Assembly: GCF_030549615.1 (NCBI RefSeq)
Contig: NZ_CP130832.1
Span: forward strand, 4,352,001 to 4,416,000
Direction of reading: 5' to 3'
Length of the DNA stretch: 64,000 nt
From: Stenotrophomonas sp. 610A2
GTDB taxonomy: Bacteria; Pseudomonadota; Gammaproteobacteria; Xanthomonadales; Xanthomonadaceae
The notes below the pieces were generated by a model. It was not told the origin of the DNA. It worked only from the letters and a program-made list of their open reading frames with translations, and did no database searches. The position numbers and the translations under genes are program-made. Shown here one piece after another: positions 19,752-28,958 of the stretch (position 1 is the stretch's first letter; each line of letters opens with the position of its first letter).

Positions 19752-20896
19752 ACGCGGCGCTGCGTAATTCCCTGATCGTGGTGCTGCTGTTGCTGACGGC
19801 GCTGATCGCATTCTGGTTCGTGCGCAACTTCGAACGGGCCAGCGAAGAGATCACCCTGCCCGCTTACGGCGAACCGACCTACAACGCGTTGTACGCGCTG
19901 CGCGAGACCCTGATCCGCGATGGCAGCAAGGCTGAAACCCGCCGCCAGCTTGATCTGCCGGCCATGCAGCTGCAGCCGGGCGATACCGTCTTGATGCTGG
20001 ACGACCCGCGCCTGCTCACCCCGACACAGGTGGAAAGCCTGCTGGACTGGCTGCAGTTCGGCGGCCACCTGGTGTTGCAGGCACCCGATGCCGACGAAGA
20101 CCTCGATGGTGACGAACAAGGCCTGCTGGAACGCTTGGGCGTGGTCCCCAGTGAAGTCCCGGCGCGTTGCCAGATCTGGCAGGTGCCAGGCCAGGAATCG
20201 CACAACGAGTTCTGCAGCGGCAACCGCTTCACCCTCGCCGAGAAAGCCCGCGCCGAGCGCCGCTGGGCCGACGCTGGTGACGACGGCACCTTGGCGTATG
20301 CGCGCCTGCGTTACGGCCTTGGCCGGGTCGATGTACTGGGCAGCATGGACTTCCTGCTCAATGGCGGCGGCGAGCGCGACACCGGCCTGCGTGACATCCC
20401 GCACCGCGATCTCACCCGTCTGGTGCTTGCCCCCAACTACGGCAAGGGCAGCACCCACCTGATCTATGCGATGGAGCTGCCATCGCTGTGGAAGACGCTG
20501 TTCCAGCGCGGTTGGCCGGTGTGGGTGCCGTTGCTGCTCGCGCTGCTGGCATGGCTGTGGATGCGCTGCCAGCGCTTCGGTGCCCTGCTGCCCTCGCCGC
20601 GCGAAGACCGCCGCTCTCTGTTGGAGCATGTGCGCGCCAGCGGCGAGCACCTGCACCGCTACCGCAAGTCGCCGCTGCTATACGACGCCGTGCGCCAGGC
20701 CTTCCTCACCCGTCTGCGCCGTCGCGTGCCGGTGGCTGCCGCGCTGACTGGCGACGCCCAGGCGCAGGCCATTGCCGATCACCTGCAGTGGCCCATCAGC
20801 CGTGTGCAGACCGCCTTGCAGATTCCCCCTTCGCAGGACGACATTGCCCTGCGTGACCGTATCCGCTTGCTCATCCAGATGAGAAACCAGCTATGA
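19748..20896 (+). CDS. DUF4350 domain-containing membrane protein
   Basis: 382 residues. An N-terminal transmembrane anchor (SLIVVLLLLTALIAFWFV) is followed by a DUF4350 domain: NALYALRETLIRDG, DTVLMLDDPRLLTP, LLDWLQFGGHLVL. A second helix (VWVPLLLALLAWLWMRC) lies near residue 265 and a helical C-terminal domain follows. ATGA overlap with the upstream gene and with moxR downstream shows translational coupling. Confidence 0.83.
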   Translation: MNAALRNSLIVVLLLLTALIAFWFVRNFERASEEITLPAYGEPTYNALYALRETLIRDGSKAETRRQLDLPAMQLQPGDTVLMLDDPRLLTPTQVESLLDWLQFGGHLVLQAPDADEDLDGDEQGLLERLGVVPSEVPARCQIWQVPGQESHNEFCSGNRFTLAEKARAERRWADAGDDGTLAYARLRYGLGRVDVLGSMDFLLNGGGERDTGLRDIPHRDLTRLVLAPNYGKGSTHLIYAMELPSLWKTLFQRGWPVWVPLLLALLAWLWMRCQRFGALLPSPREDRRSLLEHVRASGEHLHRYRKSPLLYDAVRQAFLTRLRRRVPVAAALTGDAQAQAIADHLQWPISRVQTALQIPPSQDDIALRDRIRLLIQMRNQL

Positions 20897-21924
20897 CCGA
20901 CGAGTTCACTCCGCCTGCCCTCCCCGGCGATGCACCCGCACCGACGCCCGCGCCTGCGCCCGCGCCGGTCAACACGGATTTGATTGAACGCGTCGAGCGC
21001 ATCCGCGAAGCAGTCGGCCATGCCTTCATCGGCCAGAGCGACGTGCTGGACCAGATCCTGATCGCCCTGCTGGCCGGCGGCCACGTACTGATCGAAGGCG
21101 TGCCCGGACTGGGCAAAACACTGTTGGTGCGCGCCCTGGCACAGGCATTGGAACTGGACTACGCACGCGTGCAGTTCACCCCCGACCTGATGCCCAGCGA
21201 CGTCAGCGGCCACGCCGTCTACGACCCCAAGACCGAAAGCTTCAAGATCCGTCGCGGCCCGGTGTTCACCAATCTGCTGCTGGCCGACGAAATCAACCGC
21301 GCCCCGGCCAAGACCCAGTCGGCACTGCTGGAAGTGATGCAGGAAGGCCAGGTCACCATCGAAGGCAAGGGTTTCTCGCTGACGCCACCGTTCCTGACCA
21401 TGGCCACGCAGAACCCGGTCGAGCAGGAAGGCACCTATCCTCTGCCGGAAGCACAGCTGGACCGTTTCCTGCTGAAGGTGCTGATCGACTACCCGCAACT
21501 GGAAGACGAGAAGCAGATGGTGCAGGCCATCACCACCGGCCGGACCGCCAGCGACTTCAACCTCAGTCAGGTACCGCGCGTACTCAGCGGCGCCGACGTT
21601 GTGGAACTGCAGAAGGCGGTGGCTGCGATCACCGTTGACCCGCAGGTGATTGATTACGCCGTGCGCATTGTCGCGGCAACCCGCAAGTGGCCGGGCATCG
21701 CCCTCGGCGCCGGCCCGCGCGGTAGCATCGCGCTGGTTCGCGCAGCACGCGCACAGGCGGTGCTGTCCGGCCGCGACTTCGTCACCCCGGACGACGTACG
21801 CGAGATCGCCAAGCCGGCACTGCGTCACCGCATCGCACTGGCCCCGGAACTGCAGATCGAAGGCCAATCCGCCGACGACGCCCTGACCGCCCTGCTCGCC
21901 AAGGTGGAGGCCCCGCGCAAGTGA
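20893..21924 (+). CDS. MoxR-family AAA+ ATPase
   Basis: 343 residues. After a Pro/Ala-rich N-terminal stretch comes an AAA+ core with Walker A GVPGLGKT, Walker B LLADEINRA and the sensor region MATQNPVEQEGTYPLPEAQL. The C-terminal lid contains ARAQAVLSGRDFVTPDDVRE. MoxR ATPases act as chaperones that mature partner proteins, usually together with DUF58/VWA proteins, as here. The start codon overlaps the DUF4350 stop. Confidence 0.93.
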   Translation: MTDEFTPPALPGDAPAPTPAPAPAPVNTDLIERVERIREAVGHAFIGQSDVLDQILIALLAGGHVLIEGVPGLGKTLLVRALAQALELDYARVQFTPDLMPSDVSGHAVYDPKTESFKIRRGPVFTNLLLADEINRAPAKTQSALLEVMQEGQVTIEGKGFSLTPPFLTMATQNPVEQEGTYPLPEAQLDRFLLKVLIDYPQLEDEKQMVQAITTGRTASDFNLSQVPRVLSGADVVELQKAVAAITVDPQVIDYAVRIVAATRKWPGIALGAGPRGSIALVRAARAQAVLSGRDFVTPDDVREIAKPALRHRIALAPELQIEGQSADDALTALLAKVEAPRK

Positions 21925-21971
21925 GCAAAGCGGCAAAAAGCGCCAGCACCTCAAACGAAGCCCGTGCTTCA

Positions 21972-22082
21972 GCCCCCTCCCTTGCGCGCGTAGCGTGCAG
22001 GGGAGAGTTGGGGAGGGGTGCCGTAGTAGCTCCTGCTCCCTCCCTTGCGCGCGCAGCGCGGAAGGGAGGGTTGGGGAGGGGT
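21972..22082. repeat. Two direct CCCTCCC-type palindromic repeats inside the moxR operon
   Basis: Copies at 21972-22019 and 22035-22082, each ending GGGGAGGGG. They fill most of the 223-bp gap between the MoxR and DUF58 genes, in an otherwise overlapping operon. Confidence 0.75.
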
Positions 22083-22147
22083 GCTTCGGCTCTTGCTTTC
22101 GCTCCTAAGCGCCAAACCCCAACACACCAACCAACCAGGCCCACGCA

Positions 22148-23446
22148 GTGAGACCCGCTCCCCTACTGATCACCCTGCTGGTGCTCTGGAGCCTGCTCGG
22201 CCTGCCAGTTGCCCTGCACTACCTGCCACTGCAGGCATGGACCATCAGCGCAGCGGCAATCGCAGCACTCGCCCTGCTCGACCTCCTGCTGCTCTGGCGC
22301 AAGCCCAGCCCACAGGTACGTCGCGAACTCCCCGACTCCCTCGCCCTGGGCGTCGAGCGTGAAACCTGGCTGCAGCTGGATTCCTACGGCAGGCAACGCA
22401 TCGATGTATTCGACCTGCTGCCAGATGGCTGGAACAGCAACGGCCTGCCACGCAGCCTGAAACTGGGCAAAGCCAGCGAAACCCGCTTCAGCTACCGCTT
22501 CACCCCGGCCAATCGCGGCACCTTCGTGTTTGATGGCGTACACCTGCGCCTGCATTCGCCGCTGCGCCTGTGGCGGCAGCAACGCACCGTTGGCACACCG
22601 CAGACGGTGCGCGTCTATCCCAACTTCGCCCCGCTTACCCGCTTTGCCCTGTTGAGCGCGGAAATGGCCTCTCGCCTGGTGGGTGCACACCTGAAGCGCC
22701 GGCGTGGCGAAGGCACCGATTTCCACCAGATGCGCGAATACCGCGTCGGTGACAGCCTGCGCCAGATCGACTGGAAAGCCACCTCGCGCGCACGCAAGCT
22801 GATCTCGCGCGAGTACCAGGACGAAAAGAACCAGCAGCTGGTGATGATGATCGACACCGGCCGGCGGATGATGGCCGACGAAGGCGGGCTGTCGCATTTC
22901 GACCACGTGCTCAATGCCTCGCTGGTGGTGTCGTATCTGGCGTTGCGCCAGGGCGACGGCGTCGGCCTGTTCGCCAGCGGTGGTGACAGCCGTTGGGTAG
23001 CACCGAAGCGCGGCATGGGCGCAATCGACAGCCTGTTGCGCGCCAGCTATGACCTGCAACCCAAACCTGTAGCTACCGACTATCTTGCAGCAGCCACGGA
23101 GCTGTCATTGCGGCAGTCACGGCGCAGCCTGGTGATGTTGGTCACCAACGTCCGCGACGAAGACATTGAAGATCTATTGGCTGCCGTACGCCTGCTGCAG
23201 AAGCGGCATCTGGTCTGCGTGGCCAGCCTGCGTGAGCGCGAACTGGATCAGGCTTTGGCACGCGACGTGGAAACTGTTCCTGAGGCGATACAGGCCGGCG
23301 CGATTGCTGCGTACCTGCAGCAGCGCAGCGATGCGCATGAAGCACTGCGCAGCCATAGAGTGATGGTGCTGGACGTCACCGCTGAAGAATTGCCGGCAGC
23401 GCTGGTCGAACGCTACCTGGCAGTAAAGCGCGACGGCCTGCTGTAA
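22148..23446 (+). CDS. DUF58 domain-containing protein (MoxR partner)
   Basis: 432 residues from a GTG start. Two N-terminal transmembrane helices (residues 5-50) precede a periplasm-type beta region and then the DUF58 signature GEGTDFHQMREYRVGDSLRQ IDWKATSR, leading into a VWA-like fold (MMIDTGRRMM; VTNVRDEDIEDL). In other bacteria such genes sit beside MoxR and are thought to be its clients. Although separated by repeats from moxR, direction and gene order argue for the same operon. Confidence 0.9.
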   Translation: MRPAPLLITLLVLWSLLGLPVALHYLPLQAWTISAAAIAALALLDLLLLWRKPSPQVRRELPDSLALGVERETWLQLDSYGRQRIDVFDLLPDGWNSNGLPRSLKLGKASETRFSYRFTPANRGTFVFDGVHLRLHSPLRLWRQQRTVGTPQTVRVYPNFAPLTRFALLSAEMASRLVGAHLKRRRGEGTDFHQMREYRVGDSLRQIDWKATSRARKLISREYQDEKNQQLVMMIDTGRRMMADEGGLSHFDHVLNASLVVSYLALRQGDGVGLFASGGDSRWVAPKRGMGAIDSLLRASYDLQPKPVATDYLAAATELSLRQSRRSLVMLVTNVRDEDIEDLLAAVRLLQKRHLVCVASLRERELDQALARDVETVPEAIQAGAIAAYLQQRSDAHEALRSHRVMVLDVTAEELPAALVERYLAVKRDGLL

Positions 23447-23449
23447 CCG

Positions 23450-23477
23450 GCTTCGCGGCTCACGCCGCTCCTACAAA
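23450..23477. repeat. GCGGCT(C/T)ACGCCGC palindromic repeat
   Basis: One copy of the family described at 9144-9212, with one C/T difference, right after the DUF58 stop codon. Confidence 0.75.
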
Positions 23478-23488
23478 AGCCGCGTCAT

Positions 23489-23602
23489 GTAGTGCCGAGC
23501 CATGCTCGGCAGGAGCATTACCGCCAATCCCGATGTAGTGCCGAGCCATGCTCGGCAGGGGCATTACCGGTAAAGCTTCAGCCGAGCATGGCTCGGCTCT
23601 AC
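23489..23602. repeat. Triple SMAG-type REP cluster
   Basis: Two direct copies beginning GTAGTGCCGAGC (at 23489 and 23534) and one inverted copy ending at CTAC (23602). It lies between the convergent DUF58 and ygiC-like genes. Confidence 0.8.
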
Positions 23603-23626
23603 AGTGATATTTCAGACAGCGACCGC

Positions 23627-24814
23627 TTATAGATAAATCCTGGTCGTGCCCTGCGGCGCATCATCAATGATGGCGTGCGGCAGGAAACGGGCGCTGTCGC
23701 GGGTGATGCGGCTGTTGTCTTCGCGGATGCCAACGCCACAGGCGCGGTCGCCGACTATCCAGCTACCCACCAACGGGTAGTTGCCGTCAAACACCGGCAG
23801 CGCATGGAATGCCTGGCGGATGCTCGGCCCGTTGTACGGCCCCTCGCTCTCCTGCCAGCTGCCGTCGCTCATGTGCATCGCAACGTTGGCACCTTCGCGC
23901 GAATGCAGCGGCTTTCGCACCCAGCCGGCCGGCAAGGCACTGCCATCGTCGAAATAGGACTCCAGCAGGTTCGGGTGGCCGCGATGGCGATCCCACAACA
24001 ACGGCAAGATGCCCTTGTTGCTCAGCACGGCCTTCCACGCGGGCTCCAGCAGCTGCACACCCGAACGCGGCAAGGCTGCGCCGAACTCTTCGCGCATCAG
24101 GTCTTCCAGCGGGTACAGCTTGAACAGGCTGCCGATCACCACGTCATCCAGATCGGTGAAACGACCGTCAGCCGACAAGCCGATGTCTTCGATTGCAATC
24201 GCCGCCGCGTGCAAGCCGGCCTGGGCCGCGCAATCACGCAGATAGGCCACCGTGCCCTGGTCTTCCTCCGACTCACCCACCGCGCTGAAATACAGCGGCG
24301 GCGGCAGCCGCGAGGTCAACTCGGCAAAACGCTCAACCAGGGTCTCGTGGATGGAGTTGAACTGATCGGCCTGCTGCGGCAATGCGCCACGGTTGCGCTG
24401 ATCTTCCAACCACTGCCACTGGAAGAACGATGCTTCGTACAGCGAGGTCGGCGTGTCGTAGTTCAGTTCGTACAGTTTGGCTGGGCCATTGCCGTCGTAG
24501 GCAAAATCCAAGCGGCCATACAGATGCGGATCACGGCGGCGCCAGCTTTCGGCGATCCAGTCGCGGAATGCCTCGGGGATGGCCAGCTGCGCCATCAGCG
24601 CATCGCTGCCCACCACCTCACCGACCAGATCCATCGCCATCGCATGCAGCTCGGCGCTGGGATCTTCGATGTCGTTCTCGATCTGGCGCAGGGTGAACGC
24701 GTAGTACGCGCTTTCATCCCAATACGGTGCACCGTCGATGGTGTGGAAGCGGAAGCCCGCCTCCGCAGCACGGGCCTTCCAGTTGCCGCGTTCGGCAATT
24801 GCAACGCGCTTCAC
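23627..24814 (-). CDS. Glutathionylspermidine synthase-like ATP-grasp protein (YgiC-like)
   Basis: 395 residues with the ATP-grasp glutathionylspermidine synthase fold: YWDESAYYAFTL near the N-terminus, RLDFAYDGNGPAKLYELNYD in the middle, and ILPLLWDRHRGHPNLLES, WVRKPLHSREGANV and GSWIVGDRACGVGIRED in the C-terminal ATP-binding part. E. coli YgiC is such a homologue without an amidase domain; its substrate is not settled. I prefer the GTG at 24814 (VKRVAIAERGNW), 4 bp after the stop of the upstream gene; a start inside that gene is less likely. Confidence 0.85.
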   Translation of the reverse strand: MKRVAIAERGNWKARAAEAGFRFHTIDGAPYWDESAYYAFTLRQIENDIEDPSAELHAMAMDLVGEVVGSDALMAQLAIPEAFRDWIAESWRRRDPHLYGRLDFAYDGNGPAKLYELNYDTPTSLYEASFFQWQWLEDQRNRGALPQQADQFNSIHETLVERFAELTSRLPPPLYFSAVGESEEDQGTVAYLRDCAAQAGLHAAAIAIEDIGLSADGRFTDLDDVVIGSLFKLYPLEDLMREEFGAALPRSGVQLLEPAWKAVLSNKGILPLLWDRHRGHPNLLESYFDDGSALPAGWVRKPLHSREGANVAMHMSDGSWQESEGPYNGPSIRQAFHALPVFDGNYPLVGSWIVGDRACGVGIREDNSRITRDSARFLPHAIIDDAPQGTTRIYL

Positions 24815-24818
24815 TGCA

Positions 24819-25385
24819 TCAACCGCCGACGCTGCTGCGGCCGCCGCTACGCGCGCCAAAACCACCACGGCTGGCGGTTACGGCGCGGTTCGGGGTGGCG
24901 GTGACCGGAGCCAGGCCGGCCTTGCCAGCGCCGATGCCGCTACCGGTGTTCAAACCACCGGTGCCGCCCGGTGCGGCCGGCTTGGCCCAACCATTGGCGT
25001 TGTCCTTGAAGGCAGGCTGCGATGCCGGCGGCGCGGCCACAGCGCCACGGCTGCCGTTGAGCATCTGCGACATGAAGAAGCCCATCATCATCGGACCGAT
25101 GAACGAGGTGCCGGCGCTGGTGTGCTGCTGCACGCACTGCTCGGCCGGGTATTCCTTGGCGCACTCTTCCTTGCTGGCGTACTTGGGCGCGGCATCGGCC
25201 GACTGCTTCTGCGCAGTGGCAAACGCCTCGCGGCAGCTGGACGGATTGCCAGTGGCTTCGCTGCAGGCTTCCACCGAGGTGTACAGCCCTTCCTGCACCT
25301 GCACCGTTTCTTCCTTCTGGCAGGCGGTCAGCAGCAGCGGCACGGCGCTCATCAGCACCAGTGCGGTGGCCTTGGATCGCTTCAT
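24819..25385 (-). CDS. DUF1190 (YgiB-like) lipoprotein
   Basis: 188 residues. Lipoprotein signal with cleavage before Cys in LLLTACQKEE. The body has paired cysteines (YTSVEACSEATGNPSSCREA; SKEECAKEYPAEQC) typical of the YgiB/DUF1190 family, an MMMGFFMSQML segment and a Gly/Ser-rich C-terminus. Coupled with the ygiC-like gene just downstream, as in E. coli. Confidence 0.85.
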   Translation of the reverse strand: MKRSKATALVLMSAVPLLLTACQKEETVQVQEGLYTSVEACSEATGNPSSCREAFATAQKQSADAAPKYASKEECAKEYPAEQCVQQHTSAGTSFIGPMMMGFFMSQMLNGSRGAVAAPPASQPAFKDNANGWAKPAAPGGTGGLNTGSGIGAGKAGLAPVTATPNRAVTASRGGFGARSGGRSSVGG

Positions 25386-25575
25386 GGTCGGTTCCCCGTC
25401 AATTTGATTCCCAATAATGCCCGATGAAGGCGGCAAGGCGGAAACCGGAAAACTCCTGAAACTGAATCGGATTTCAGCTGATGCTTGGAAAGGCTTGGGC
25501 TGGCTGGGGTTTGGGCTTTTTTCTGTTTGCTTCGCTATTCAGCGCGTGGGCGATGGTGGTGGTGTGTTGGAAGAG

Positions 25576-25752
25576 CCAAAGCCAAAGGCACCCCTCCCCA
25601 ACCCTCCCCTGCGCTACGCGCAAGGGAGGGGGCAAAGGCGGCGCGCTCGCGGCCTGAACGAGCGCAGCAAACAGCCCCCTCCCTTGCGCGTAGCGCAGGG
25701 GAGGGTTGGGGAGGGGTGCTTTTTAGCTTTGGCTTTGCCTTTGGCTTCGCCT
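25576..25752. repeat. Inverted pair of CCCTCCC repeats flanked by GGCTTT hexamers
   Basis: Palindromic repeat copies at 25590-25631 and 25674-25718 in opposite orientation, bounded on the left by AAAGCC and on the right by GGCTTT runs. The whole 25386-25916 gap between the ygiB-like gene and ilvD otherwise shows no gene. Confidence 0.7.
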
Positions 25753-25916
25753 GACCCCGCCCTTCCCACCAGCCCCACCAGCGGCCAATCAACCTGCCAC
25801 CCAACCGCCCCACTCCACCCCACAACCACCGCAATCCGATGGTTGCAGCTGCAACCTGGAACTTGATGCAGAATCAATCGCACTGCACTTCTGCCAGCCC
25901 GTTCCAGCTCGCCCCC

Positions 25917-27755
25917 ATGCCCGAATACCGCTCTAAAACTTCTACCGCTGGCCGCAACATGGCCGGCGCCCGCGCCCTGTGGCGTGCCACCGGTATGACC
26001 GATGGCGACTTCCACAAGCCCATCGTCGCGGTGGTCAATTCCTTCACCCAGTTCGTGCCCGGACACGTGCACCTGAAGGACCTTGGCCAGCTCGTGGCGC
26101 GCGAGATCGAAGCAGCCGGCGGCGTGGCCAAGGAATTCAATACCATCGCCGTGGATGACGGCATCGCAATGGGCCACGACGGCATGCTGTACTCGCTGCC
26201 CAGCCGCGAGATCATCGCCGACTCGGTCGAGTACATGGCCAATGCCCACTGCGCCGATGCGCTGGTGTGCATTTCCAACTGCGACAAGATCACCCCGGGC
26301 ATGCTGATGGCCGCATTGCGCCTGAACATCCCTGCGGTATTCGTTTCCGGCGGCCCGATGGAAGCCGGCAAGACCAAGCTGGCCGACCATAAGCTCGACC
26401 TGATCGATGCGATGGTTGCCGCAGGCGATGACAAGGTCAGCGATGAGCAGGTGGCCGCGATCGAACGCAGTGCCTGCCCAACCTGTGGTTCGTGCTCGGG
26501 CATGTTCACCGCCAACTCGATGAACTGCCTGACCGAAGCACTGGGCCTGTCGTTGCCGGGCAACGGCACCGTAGTGGCCACGCACAGTGATCGCGAAGCC
26601 CTGTTCAAACGCGCTGGCCGCCTGATCGTCGAGCTGTGCCATCGCTGGTACGGCGGCGAGGAAGCCAACGTGCTGCCACGCGGTATCGCGACATTCGAAG
26701 CGTTCGAAAATGCGATGACGCTGGACATCGCCATGGGCGGCTCGACCAACACCATCCTGCACCTGCTGGCCGCCGCCCAGGAAGCCGAAGTCGCGTTCGA
26801 CCAGCGCGATATCGACCGTCTCTCGCGACGCGTACCGCAGCTGTGCAAAGTCGCTCCGAACACGCAGAAGTACCACATCGAAGACGTGCACCGTGCCGGC
26901 GGCATCATGGCCATTCTCGGCGAGCTGGCACGCGGTGGCCTGCTGCATACCGATGCCTCCACCGTGCATAGCCGCACGCTTGGCGATGCGATCACGCAAT
27001 GGGATGTCACCCAGACCCAGGACCAGGCCGTCCATCAGTTCTACAAGGCTGGCCCTGCGGGCATCCCGACGCAGGTGGCTTTCAGCCAGTCCACGCGTTG
27101 GCCGTCGCTGGATGTGGACCGCGCCGAAGGCTGCATTCGTGACGTTGCCCATGCGTTCTCCAGCGAAGGCGGCCTGGCTGTGCTGTACGGCAACCTCGCC
27201 GCCGATGGCTGCGTGGTGAAAACTGCGGGCGTGGACGAATCCATCCATGTCTTCGAGGGCAATGCCCGTGTCTACGAGAGCCAGGACGCCGCAGTGAAGG
27301 GCATCCTCGGCAATGAGGTGCAGGCCGGCGACGTGGTGGTGATCCGCTACGAGGGACCGAAGGGTGGCCCGGGCATGCAGGAAATGCTCTATCCCACCAG
27401 CTACCTCAAGTCCAAGGGCATGGGCAAAGCCTGCGCCCTGCTCACCGATGGGCGCTTCTCCGGTGGCACCTCCGGTCTCAGCATAGGCCATTGCTCACCA
27501 GAAGCTGCCGCAGGCGGTGCCATCGGCCTGGTACGCGACGGTGACCGCATCCTGATCGACATCCCACAGCGTGGCATCAACCTGCTGGTGGACGATGCCG
27601 AACTGGCACGTCGACGCCGCGAGCAGGACGCCAAGGGCTGGAAGCCAGCCGAAGCACGCCCTCGCAAGGTCACCACCGCACTGAAGGCTTACGCCCTGCT
27701 CGCCACCAGCGCCGACAAGGGCGCCGTGCGCGACAAGGCACTGCTGGACGGTTGA
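25917..27755 (+). CDS. ilvD: Dihydroxy-acid dehydratase IlvD
   Basis: 612 residues, the standard length. An Fe-S enzyme of isoleucine/valine biosynthesis removing water from 2,3-dihydroxy acids. Cysteine ligands are seen in [12 protein letters not shown] and [17 protein letters not shown]; other family motifs are [24 protein letters not shown] and [22 protein letters not shown]. The start [10 protein letters not shown] is the family one. It marks the fixed left flank of the integron, converging on intI with 9 bp between stop codons. Confidence 0.97.
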   Translation: MPEYRSKTSTAGRNMAGARALWRATGMTDGDFHKPIVAVVNSFTQFVPGHVHLKDLGQLVAREIEAAGGVAKEFNTIAVDDGIAMGHDGMLYSLPSREIIADSVEYMANAHCADALVCISNCDKITPGMLMAALRLNIPAVFVSGGPMEAGKTKLADHKLDLIDAMVAAGDDKVSDEQVAAIERSACPTCGSCSGMFTANSMNCLTEALGLSLPGNGTVVATHSDREALFKRAGRLIVELCHRWYGGEEANVLPRGIATFEAFENAMTLDIAMGGSTNTILHLLAAAQEAEVAFDQRDIDRLSRRVPQLCKVAPNTQKYHIEDVHRAGGIMAILGELARGGLLHTDASTVHSRTLGDAITQWDVTQTQDQAVHQFYKAGPAGIPTQVAFSQSTRWPSLDVDRAEGCIRDVAHAFSSEGGLAVLYGNLAADGCVVKTAGVDESIHVFEGNARVYESQDAAVKGILGNEVQAGDVVVIRYEGPKGGPGMQEMLYPTSYLKSKGMGKACALLTDGRFSGGTSGLSIGHCSPEAAAGGAIGLVRDGDRILIDIPQRGINLLVDDAELARRRREQDAKGWKPAEARPRKVTTALKAYALLATSADKGAVRDKALLDG

Positions 27756-27764
27756 CTGCCGCCA

Positions 27765-28790
27765 TCACACCGGGAGTGGAGACACTCCCGGTAGCCGGTC
27801 CAAGGGACTGAGCAGGCCGCCTGCGCCCCGCGCCAGCACATGCGTGTAGATCTGCGTGGTAGCAACATCCTTGTGCCCAAGCAGCTCCTGCACAGTGCGG
27901 ATGTCATGGCCGGCTTCCAGCAGATGCGTCGCAAACGAGTGACGCAAGGAATGGCAGGTTGCAGGCTTTGCGATGCCGGCAACGACCCGTGCCGATCTAA
28001 CCGCACGCTGCAATAGTTCTTCGCTGACGTGATGCCGACCGATTGCACTGGTTCGCGGATCTGCAGATAGACGCATGGATGGAAACAGGTATTGCCAGCC
28101 AGGCTCGGTATTCGCATTCGGGTACTTGCGTGCCAGCGCATCCGGCAGCTGTACTCGCCCCATTCCTTCGTCGATATCCGCGCGGTGTATCAGCAACGCC
28201 CGTTCGCGTTGCCCCAGCAAGCGCTCATAAAGTGATTTCGGCAGCGGCACGCGACGATCCTTGTTTCCTTTTCCGCTTCGCACACAGATTTCATTTCGCC
28301 CAAAGTCCACATCCTTGATGCGAAGCCGAACGCACTCCATCAACCGCATACCGGTGCCATATAGCAACTGCGCCATCATTGCTGTTTGTCCCTCGGGAAT
28401 GGCTCGGAGCAGCCGCGCAACTTCCTCCTGCGACAAAACAACCGGAAGACGACGTGGCAGTTTGGCGCGCACCACCTGGTCCAGGCGCGGCAGCTCAATG
28501 TCCAGCACGACGCGATAGAGAAAAAGCAATGCTGACAACGCCTGGTTCTGTGTAGAAGCCGACACGTGTTCCACTGTCGCCAACCGGGTCAAGAAAGCCC
28601 CCACCTCAGCAGCGCCAAGCTCCCTTGGATGGCGCTTGCCATTGGCGAGAACAAACCGGCGTATCCAACCCACATACGCTTGCTCGGTGCGCAAGCTGTA
28701 GTGCCGCACTCGAATATGCTGCCGAACCTGATCCAGCAGCCGCGGGGGTTTGGCTGCTGTTACACCTTCGGAGACGGGGGTGTATTCCAT
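27765..28790 (-). CDS. intI: Integron integrase IntI (site-specific tyrosine recombinase)
   Basis: 341 residues, full length. The N-terminal SAM-like DNA-binding domain (about 18-105: [17 protein letters not shown]) is followed by the catalytic domain with R149 (GTGMRLME), H280 and R283 (CHSLRHSF), H306 (LLGHKD) and the nucleophile Y315 (TQIYTHV). The extra integron-specific segment is present at about 215-240 ([19 protein letters not shown]), which separates IntI from XerC/D. The protein should excise and insert cassettes by attC x attI recombination. It is transcribed away from attI, convergent with ilvD as in Xanthomonas integrons. No stop codon or frameshift is seen, so it may be active. 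Confidence 0.96.
   Translation of the reverse strand: MEYTPVSEGVTAAKPPRLLDQVRQHIRVRHYSLRTEQAYVGWIRRFVLANGKRHPRELGAAEVGAFLTRLATVEHVSASTQNQALSALLFLYRVVLDIELPRLDQVVRAKLPRRLPVVLSQEEVARLLRAIPEGQTAMMAQLLYGTGMRLMECVRLRIKDVDFGRNEICVRSGKGNKDRRVPLPKSLYERLLGQRERALLIHRADIDEGMGRVQLPDALARKYPNANTEPGWQYLFPSMRLSADPRTSAIGRHHVSEELLQRAVRSARVVAGIAKPATCHSLRHSFATHLLEAGHDIRTVQELLGHKDVATTQIYTHVLARGAGGLLSPLDRLPGVSPLPV
27769..27792. terminator. Hairpin shared by convergent ilvD and intI ends
   Basis: Perfect 10-bp stem ACCGGGAGTG / CACTCCCGGT with a GAGA loop. It lies inside the last codons of the integrase gene and 13 bp after the ilvD stop. There is no clear T-tract, so termination is plausible but unproven. Confidence 0.4.
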
Positions 28791-28950
28791 ATTGCGGCTT
28801 CCAAGTGGTGATCCGCCTGGATACTGGGTTGGCTTCGCGAGGTCAGAAATCGCGTAAACGATTGTTTCTTTGTGAGAATTTTCGGGTTTAAAAGTGAGTT
28901 TGAAGTGGGCATACTCGGAGTTATGCCGCTTTTAGGCGGTCTACTAAGAG
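28791..28950 (+). other. attI region between intI and the first cassette
   Basis: 160 bp upstream of intI ending at the crossover G28950^TTAGCCC. The point is fixed because cassette 1 begins TTAGCCC and ends GGGCTAAC, the complementary half expected in its circular form. An additional TTAGGCGG at 28932 may be an integrase-binding repeat. A promoter for the array is expected here, but no confident -35/-10 pair is visible. Confidence 0.8.
28932..28946. promoter_or_regulatory. LexA-box-like sequence (TTAG-N6-TACTA) in attI
   Basis: TTAG GCGGTC TACTA matches exactly the LexA recognition pattern reported for Xanthomonadaceae (Xylella, Xanthomonas). It lies 142 bp upstream of the intI start and 4 bp from the crossover point. 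The TTAGGC part could instead be an IntI-binding repeat. Confidence 0.45.
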
Positions 28951-28958
28951 TTAGCCCT

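Noticed and set aside
25569..25866. Open frames across the repeats upstream of ilvD
   Set aside because: They consist of translated palindromic repeats (NPPLRYAQGR-type peptides) seen in the same form at other repeat copies.
28791..28930. Array promoter Pc (e.g. TTGTTT 28862 with TTTAAA 28887)
   Set aside because: Spacing between the hexamers is not standard (about 19 bp) and several alternatives score equally; transcript mapping is needed.
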